A DNA stretch of 64,000 bases from Hydrogenoanaerobacterium sp032017025 (GTDB lineage: Bacteria; Bacillota; Clostridia; Oscillospirales; Ruminococcaceae). The stretch spans positions 9,149 to 73,148 of the forward strand of contig NZ_DALZQO010000016.1 in assembly GCF_032017025.1 (NCBI RefSeq), written 5' to 3'. Below are positions 60,183 to 64,000 of the stretch, piece after piece (the first letter of the stretch is position 1; each line of letters opens with the position of its first letter). The notes below the pieces were generated by a model. The model ran no database searches, had not been told where the DNA came from, and saw nothing but the letters and a program-made list of their open reading frames with translations. The position numbers and the translations under genes were made by a program.

Positions 60183-61562
60183 CTACTTCTTATCTTCCAA
60201 CTCAAGCGGCTCCAGATTGCCGCTTTCGTAGCGCTTGTTAAGCTTTACCACTACCCCCGAAAGCGCCAGAACGCCGATTAGGTTGGGGATGACCATAAGC
60301 GCGTTGAACATATCGGACATATCCCATACCAGAGAGACCTTCATCATTGAGCCCAGAATAACAAATACGATAACGAGCAAGGAGTAAAATTTAACCGCCT
60401 TTTTACCGAACAGGTATTTCACATTCACTTCGCCAAAAAAGTACCAACCAACGATGGTGGAAAAGGCGAAGAACAGCATACAAATGGCAATAAAAATGTT
60501 GCCCGCACTGCCAAACACCGAGTTAAACGCATTTTGCGCCAGAGCTGCACCGGTGGCACCGGTTGAAAGAGCACCGGTGGAGATAATAACCAGTGCGGTC
60601 ATGGTGAGCACGATAAAGGTATCGATAAACACACCGATCATAGCCACAACGCCCTGCTCACAGGGGTGCTTCACCTTCGCCATTGCATGGGCATGCGGGG
60701 TAGAACCCATGCCCGCCTCGTTGGAGAACAAACCGCGCGCCACGCCAAGACGAACCGCCTTTTGTACCGTAGCACCGATAACACCGCCCGCCATTGCCTG
60801 CGGATTAAATGCCAGTACAAAAATTTGTGCGAACGCATTGCCGATGTTTCTCCAGTTTACCGCCAGAACTGCCAGTGAACCAAGCACATACAAAACTGCC
60901 ATGATCGGTACAATTTTTTCGGTAACCGATGCAATACGCTTTGCACCGCCAATAAAAATAAATGCCGCAATTGCAGCTACACAAATACCAACAATTAGGG
61001 GGTTGATGCCAAATGCGATGTAAAAAGCATCTCCAATGGAGTTGGACTGCACCATATTACCCATAAAGCCAAGTGCAAGAATGATGGCAACCGAGAAAAA
61101 GCCTGCTAAGAATTTGCCGAATTTGCCTTTAAATTTTGCTTTTATGTAGTACACAGGCCCGCCGGTAATTTCACCGTCCACACGGGTTTTAAACTGCTGT
61201 GCCAGTGTTGCCTCAGAATAGATGGTAGCCATGCCAAAAAACGCGGACACCCACATCCATAAAATTGCGCCCGGCCCGCCGGATGCAATTGCGGTAGCCG
61301 CACCCGCGATATTGCCGGTACCCACCTGTGCCGCAACGGCGGTTGCCAGCGACTGGAAAGAGCTCATTCCGTCTTCATTTGCTTTATCTCCGCGCAGCTT
61401 AATGTTGCCGAAAACAGCTTTCATGCCCTGCTTAAACTTTCTTACCTGCACAAAACGCAGGCGCACTGTGAAATAGATACCTGTGCCGCAAAGCAGGAAC
61501 AGCAATGCGAAATCCCACAAAAAGCCGTTGACCACCTTGACTATGTTTGCGATTACCTCCAA
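60183..61562 (-). CDS. Alanine/glycine:cation symporter (AGCS)
   Basis: The 459-residue transporter has about eleven membrane segments and the AGCS motifs ATAVAAQVGTGNIAGAATAI near residue 75, GGPGAILWMWVSAFFGMATI, GLFSNEAGMGSTPHAHAMA near residue 285 and VGWYFFGEVNVKYLFG. It takes up D/L-alanine or glycine with Na+ or H+. I choose TTG 61562, eight bases after AAGGAG; a GTG 9 bp upstream lies too close to that site. Confidence 0.9.
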   Translation of the reverse strand: MEVIANIVKVVNGFLWDFALLFLLCGTGIYFTVRLRFVQVRKFKQGMKAVFGNIKLRGDKANEDGMSSFQSLATAVAAQVGTGNIAGAATAIASGGPGAILWMWVSAFFGMATIYSEATLAQQFKTRVDGEITGGPVYYIKAKFKGKFGKFLAGFFSVAIILALGFMGNMVQSNSIGDAFYIAFGINPLIVGICVAAIAAFIFIGGAKRIASVTEKIVPIMAVLYVLGSLAVLAVNWRNIGNAFAQIFVLAFNPQAMAGGVIGATVQKAVRLGVARGLFSNEAGMGSTPHAHAMAKVKHPCEQGVVAMIGVFIDTFIVLTMTALVIISTGALSTGATGAALAQNAFNSVFGSAGNIFIAICMLFFAFSTIVGWYFFGEVNVKYLFGKKAVKFYSLLVIVFVILGSMMKVSLVWDMSDMFNALMVIPNLIGVLALSGVVVKLNKRYESGNLEPLELEDKK

Positions 61563-61647
61563 ACAAAACACTCCTTAAAAATAGTGCCGCCGACCTTTGA
61601 CCTCGTACGGCGTACAACTGTTTCTGTACCGTGTTATTATAGCAAAA

Positions 61648-61680
61648 AAAAGACGGTTGCACAAGGCAAAACCGTCTTTT
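61648..61680. terminator. Bidirectional terminator between dus and the symporter
   Basis: AAAAGACGGTT (61648-61658) pairs perfectly with AACCGTCTTTT (61670-61680), with U-tracts on both strands. It ends dus transcription. Confidence 0.85.
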
Positions 61681-61696
61681 TTCCAAAAACATTTAT

Positions 61697-62689
61697 TCAT
61701 TTTTGTTCTTCCTGCCGGCTGTCAAGCACCTGCTGTGCCAAACAAAGCAGGTCATCGTAGGTGCAGAGCGTACCAGCCTGCCTGCGGAAGCCTGCCGCAC
61801 CGCGCACCCCTGTTAGGTACCATGCCGCATGCTTTCGCGCCTCGCGCATGGCAACCCGCTCAGTTTTGTACTCGCAGGCAAGGCGAATCTGCTCCAGCAT
61901 TACCTCAGTTTTCTCCTCCAGTGTCGGCGGAGGGAGGACAGTTCCATCCTTGAAAAATGCGTCGATCTGGGCAAACACCCAAGGGTTACCCAATGCCCCC
62001 CTGCCAATCATAATAAGGTCAGCACCCGTACGCTCGTACATCTCCACCGCGCTTTGCACATCCACCACATCGCCATTGGCGATTACAGGGATAGAGGTGA
62101 CCGCTCGCTTTACCGCCGCAATGATATCGATATCAACAGGCGGCGCATACATCTGTTCGCGAGTGCGCCCGTGCACGGTAATTGCCGCCGCGCCGTTTTG
62201 CTCTGCAATTTTGCCGAATTCTATCGCATTTACACAGTCGTCGTTCCAGCCCTTGCGAAACTTCACGGTCACGGGTATATCCACCGCATTTACCACCGCT
62301 TTTGTAATCTCCCCCGCAAGCTTGGGGTTCTTCATCAGTGCGCTGCCGCCGCCGTTACCCGCAATTTTGGGCGCGGGGCAGCCCATGTTGATGTCGATAA
62401 TATCGGGTTTGTAGCTCATCGCAAGCTCTGCCGCCTGCGCCATAGTGAGCGGATCGTCACCGAACAGCTGCACCCCAATGGGGCGCTCTGCGTCCGACAC
62501 AACCAGCAGCTCTGCTGATTTTTTGCTTTGAAAGGTAAGCCCCTTGCTGCTCACCATCTCACCCACCACATAACACGCGCCAAAGCGCTTGCACACCTCG
62601 CGAAATGCGCGGTCTGCGGTGCCTGCCATCGGCGCGAGAGCGGCAGTGCGTTTTATTTCAATGTTGCCTATTTTTAACGTTTGGTTCAT
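61697..62689 (-). CDS. dusB: tRNA-dihydrouridine synthase (DusB-like)
   Basis: The 330-residue flavoenzyme has ALAPMAGTADRAFREVCKRF, EMVSSKGL, GVQLFGDDP, DINMGCPAPKIAGNGGGSALM (with the active-site Cys), VKFRKGW, VHGRTREQMY and VIANGDVVD. It reduces uridines in the tRNA D-loop with FMN and NADPH. It lies just downstream of the racemase gene in the same direction. Confidence 0.93.
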   Translation of the reverse strand: MNQTLKIGNIEIKRTAALAPMAGTADRAFREVCKRFGACYVVGEMVSSKGLTFQSKKSAELLVVSDAERPIGVQLFGDDPLTMAQAAELAMSYKPDIIDINMGCPAPKIAGNGGGSALMKNPKLAGEITKAVVNAVDIPVTVKFRKGWNDDCVNAIEFGKIAEQNGAAAITVHGRTREQMYAPPVDIDIIAAVKRAVTSIPVIANGDVVDVQSAVEMYERTGADLIMIGRGALGNPWVFAQIDAFFKDGTVLPPPTLEEKTEVMLEQIRLACEYKTERVAMREARKHAAWYLTGVRGAAGFRRQAGTLCTYDDLLCLAQQVLDSRQEEQK

Positions 62690-62728
62690 GTTCCCTATCC
62701 CTTTACTTTTGTTTACCCCGCGACATGC

Positions 62729-63421
62729 CTATTGTTCCAGCGCGTACAGTACTGCACTTTTTGCATGGATTTCGGTTGTATCGTACAGCGGAGCCGCTGT
62801 ATCGCCGTTTTGAATCAGCATACCAATCTCGGTGCACCCCAGAATTACACCCTGTGCCCCTTGTTCGGTCAACTTATCCACCACTTTCAGGAAACCTGCT
62901 TTTGACTCTGCCGATAGAATACCCAAACACAGCTCATGGTAGATTACATCATTAACGAAGGCTCTGTCCTGCTCATTGGGGATGAGCACCTCGATGTTCT
63001 GCTGAATCAATTTGCTTTTGTAAAAATCCTGCTCCATGGTGTATCTCGTGCCGAGCAGCGCCACGCGGGCGATACCATTTTGCAGCAGTTGGCGGGCAGT
63101 CACCTCTGCAATGTGCAGAATGGGTATCGAAATGCTTTTCTCAATCTCACCGGCGACCTTGTGCATGGTATTGGTGCAGATGACAATAAAATCTGCGCCT
63201 GCTTTTTCCAGGCTTTGCGCCGCCTGCGAAAGAATGATCGCGCTTTTATCCCAGTCGCCTCGTGCCTGGCACTCTTCAATTTCCTGAAAATCCACACTGT
63301 ATAAAATGCATTTTGCCGAGTGCAGCCCGCCGAGCTCTTCTTTTACCGTACGATTGATAATTTGGTAATACCCTACCGTGCTCTCCCAGCTCATTCCGCC
63401 GATCAAACCTATCGTTTTCAT
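62729..63421 (-). CDS. Aspartate/glutamate racemase family protein
   Basis: The 230-residue protein has the two catalytic cysteines, in FIVICTNTMHKVAGEIE near residue 80 and GVILGCTEIGMLI near residue 195, and the start MKTIGLIGGMSWESTVGYY typical of YgeA/RacX-type amino acid racemases. These interconvert L and D forms of broad amino acids. ATG 63421 follows AAAGGAG. Confidence 0.9.
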   Translation of the reverse strand: MKTIGLIGGMSWESTVGYYQIINRTVKEELGGLHSAKCILYSVDFQEIEECQARGDWDKSAIILSQAAQSLEKAGADFIVICTNTMHKVAGEIEKSISIPILHIAEVTARQLLQNGIARVALLGTRYTMEQDFYKSKLIQQNIEVLIPNEQDRAFVNDVIYHELCLGILSAESKAGFLKVVDKLTEQGAQGVILGCTEIGMLIQNGDTAAPLYDTTEIHAKSAVLYALEQ

Positions 63422-63571
63422 CTGCCTGCTCCTTTGCGTCATAGAATACTGTCTGCCCCTTATTTTAACAAATCCAAAACAATTTCACAATGTTTTGTGG
63501 TATACTTATTATAGAATAATAACAGATTATGTTTTAATCTTATTTTATGGAAATTAAAAGAGGAATCTATT

Positions 63572-64000
63572 ATGAAAATGCTTGCAGTCGACGGAAATTC
63601 GATTTTAAACCGCGCCTTTTATGGCATAAAGCTGCTCTCCACCAAAGACGGCACCTACACCAACGCAATCTACGGCTTTTTGAGCATTCTGCTGAAAATT
63701 ACGTCCGACGTGCAGCCGGACGCTGTTGCCATTGCGTTTGATATGCGTGCACCTACCTTTCGTCACAAGCGCTACGAAAGCTACAAGGCACAGCGCAAGG
63801 GCATGCCCGAGGAGCTCGCCCAGCAGATGCCGATTTTGAAAGAGCTGCTCGGTTACCTCGGTTACACACTGGTACAGCTTGAGGGCTACGAGGCAGACGA
63901 TATTCTTGGAACGCTTGCCGCTACCTGCACCAAAAACAAAAATGAATGCGTCATTGCTACAGGAGATAAGGACAGCCTGCAGCTGATTGGCGACTACGTC
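63572..64000 (+). CDS. polA: DNA polymerase I, 5' end only
   Basis: The gene runs off the right edge; 143 codons are seen. They form the start of the 5'-3' exonuclease domain with the metal-binding aspartates in LAVDGNSILNRAFYG, AIAFDMRAPTFRHKRY, LEGYEADDILGTLA and CVIATGDKDSLQLI. ATG 63572 follows AGAGGAATCTATT. Pol I fills gaps during repair and removes RNA primers. It is divergent from the racemase gene. Confidence 0.93.
   Translation, partial: MKMLAVDGNSILNRAFYGIKLLSTKDGTYTNAIYGFLSILLKITSDVQPDAVAIAFDMRAPTFRHKRYESYKAQRKGMPEELAQQMPILKELLGYLGYTLVQLEGYEADDILGTLAATCTKNKNECVIATGDKDSLQLIGDYV

Overview
The window is a stretch of a spore-forming, anaerobic, moderately low-GC Firmicute, most like the Clostridia / Oscillospiraceae. 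The pointers are a spore photoproduct lyase (splB), a cotJC-type spore manganese catalase, a corrinoid methanol methyltransferase pair (mtaBC), Rnf-like genes, a membrane pyrophosphatase, strong GGAGG ribosome sites and frequent TTG/GTG starts. This assignment is inferred from gene content; no 16S gene is present.

Region 1 (1-12,503) is the right-hand part of a defective PBSX-like (contractile tail) prophage. Leftward tail genes (DUF2577, XkdQ, XkdP/LysM, tape measure, tail chaperone with a -1 slippery site, tube, sheath) end abruptly in a sheath gene that has lost its N-terminal half. It is fused by an apparent deletion to the early region, which holds a small AcrIIA9/PcfK-like fragment, an HUH replication initiator and small proteins. 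Two self-contained cargo units carry their own promoter and terminator: a lipoprotein gene, and a 2-TM protein plus proline-rich peptide pair. A DUF739/S24 repressor switch and a large serine integrase follow. Two short promoter-terminator units look like small RNAs, one of them antisense to the rep leader. The integrase abuts a cotJC gene that lacks its first ~28 codons, so the element sits inside a sporulation gene, in the manner of skin elements.

Region 2 (12.5-17.5 kb) holds housekeeping genes: msrAB, an HD hydrolase, a CPC_1213-like peptide and a DUF255 thioredoxin-fold protein. Region 3 (17.6-27.5 kb) is one leftward operon: ATC-hydrolase-like enzyme, LivJHMGF importer, DhaK, DhaL, cysteine desulfidase and a GntR regulator. 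It is flanked on the far side by a divergent paralogous GntR gene and looks like a complete, uncharacterised catabolic module. Region 4 (27.5-35.5 kb) has splB, a DEAD-box helicase, a strongly expressed NPDTG surface protein, a HAD phosphatase, an EpsG-like membrane protein, DUF2935 and a PHP hydrolase.

Region 5 (35.9-40.3 kb) has mtaBC, a CPCC protein, an almost gene-free 700 bp stretch with one CRISPR-repeat-like unit, tRNA-Pro(CGG), tRNA-Gln(CTG) and trxA. Region 6 (40.3-48.4 kb) has FkbM and patatin genes, a DUF4015 protein and a divergent Rnf-like C-D-E-A operon that lacks RnfG, RnfB and several cofactor motifs, then mecA and rpe. Region 7 (48.8-57 kb) has htrA with a two-component pair, ychF and a K+-independent-type hppA broken by a 10-N assembly gap. 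Region 8 (57.1-64 kb) is leftward transport and metabolism (DAACS, TSUP, 1-phosphofructokinase, AGCS, dus, racemase) and the start of polA.
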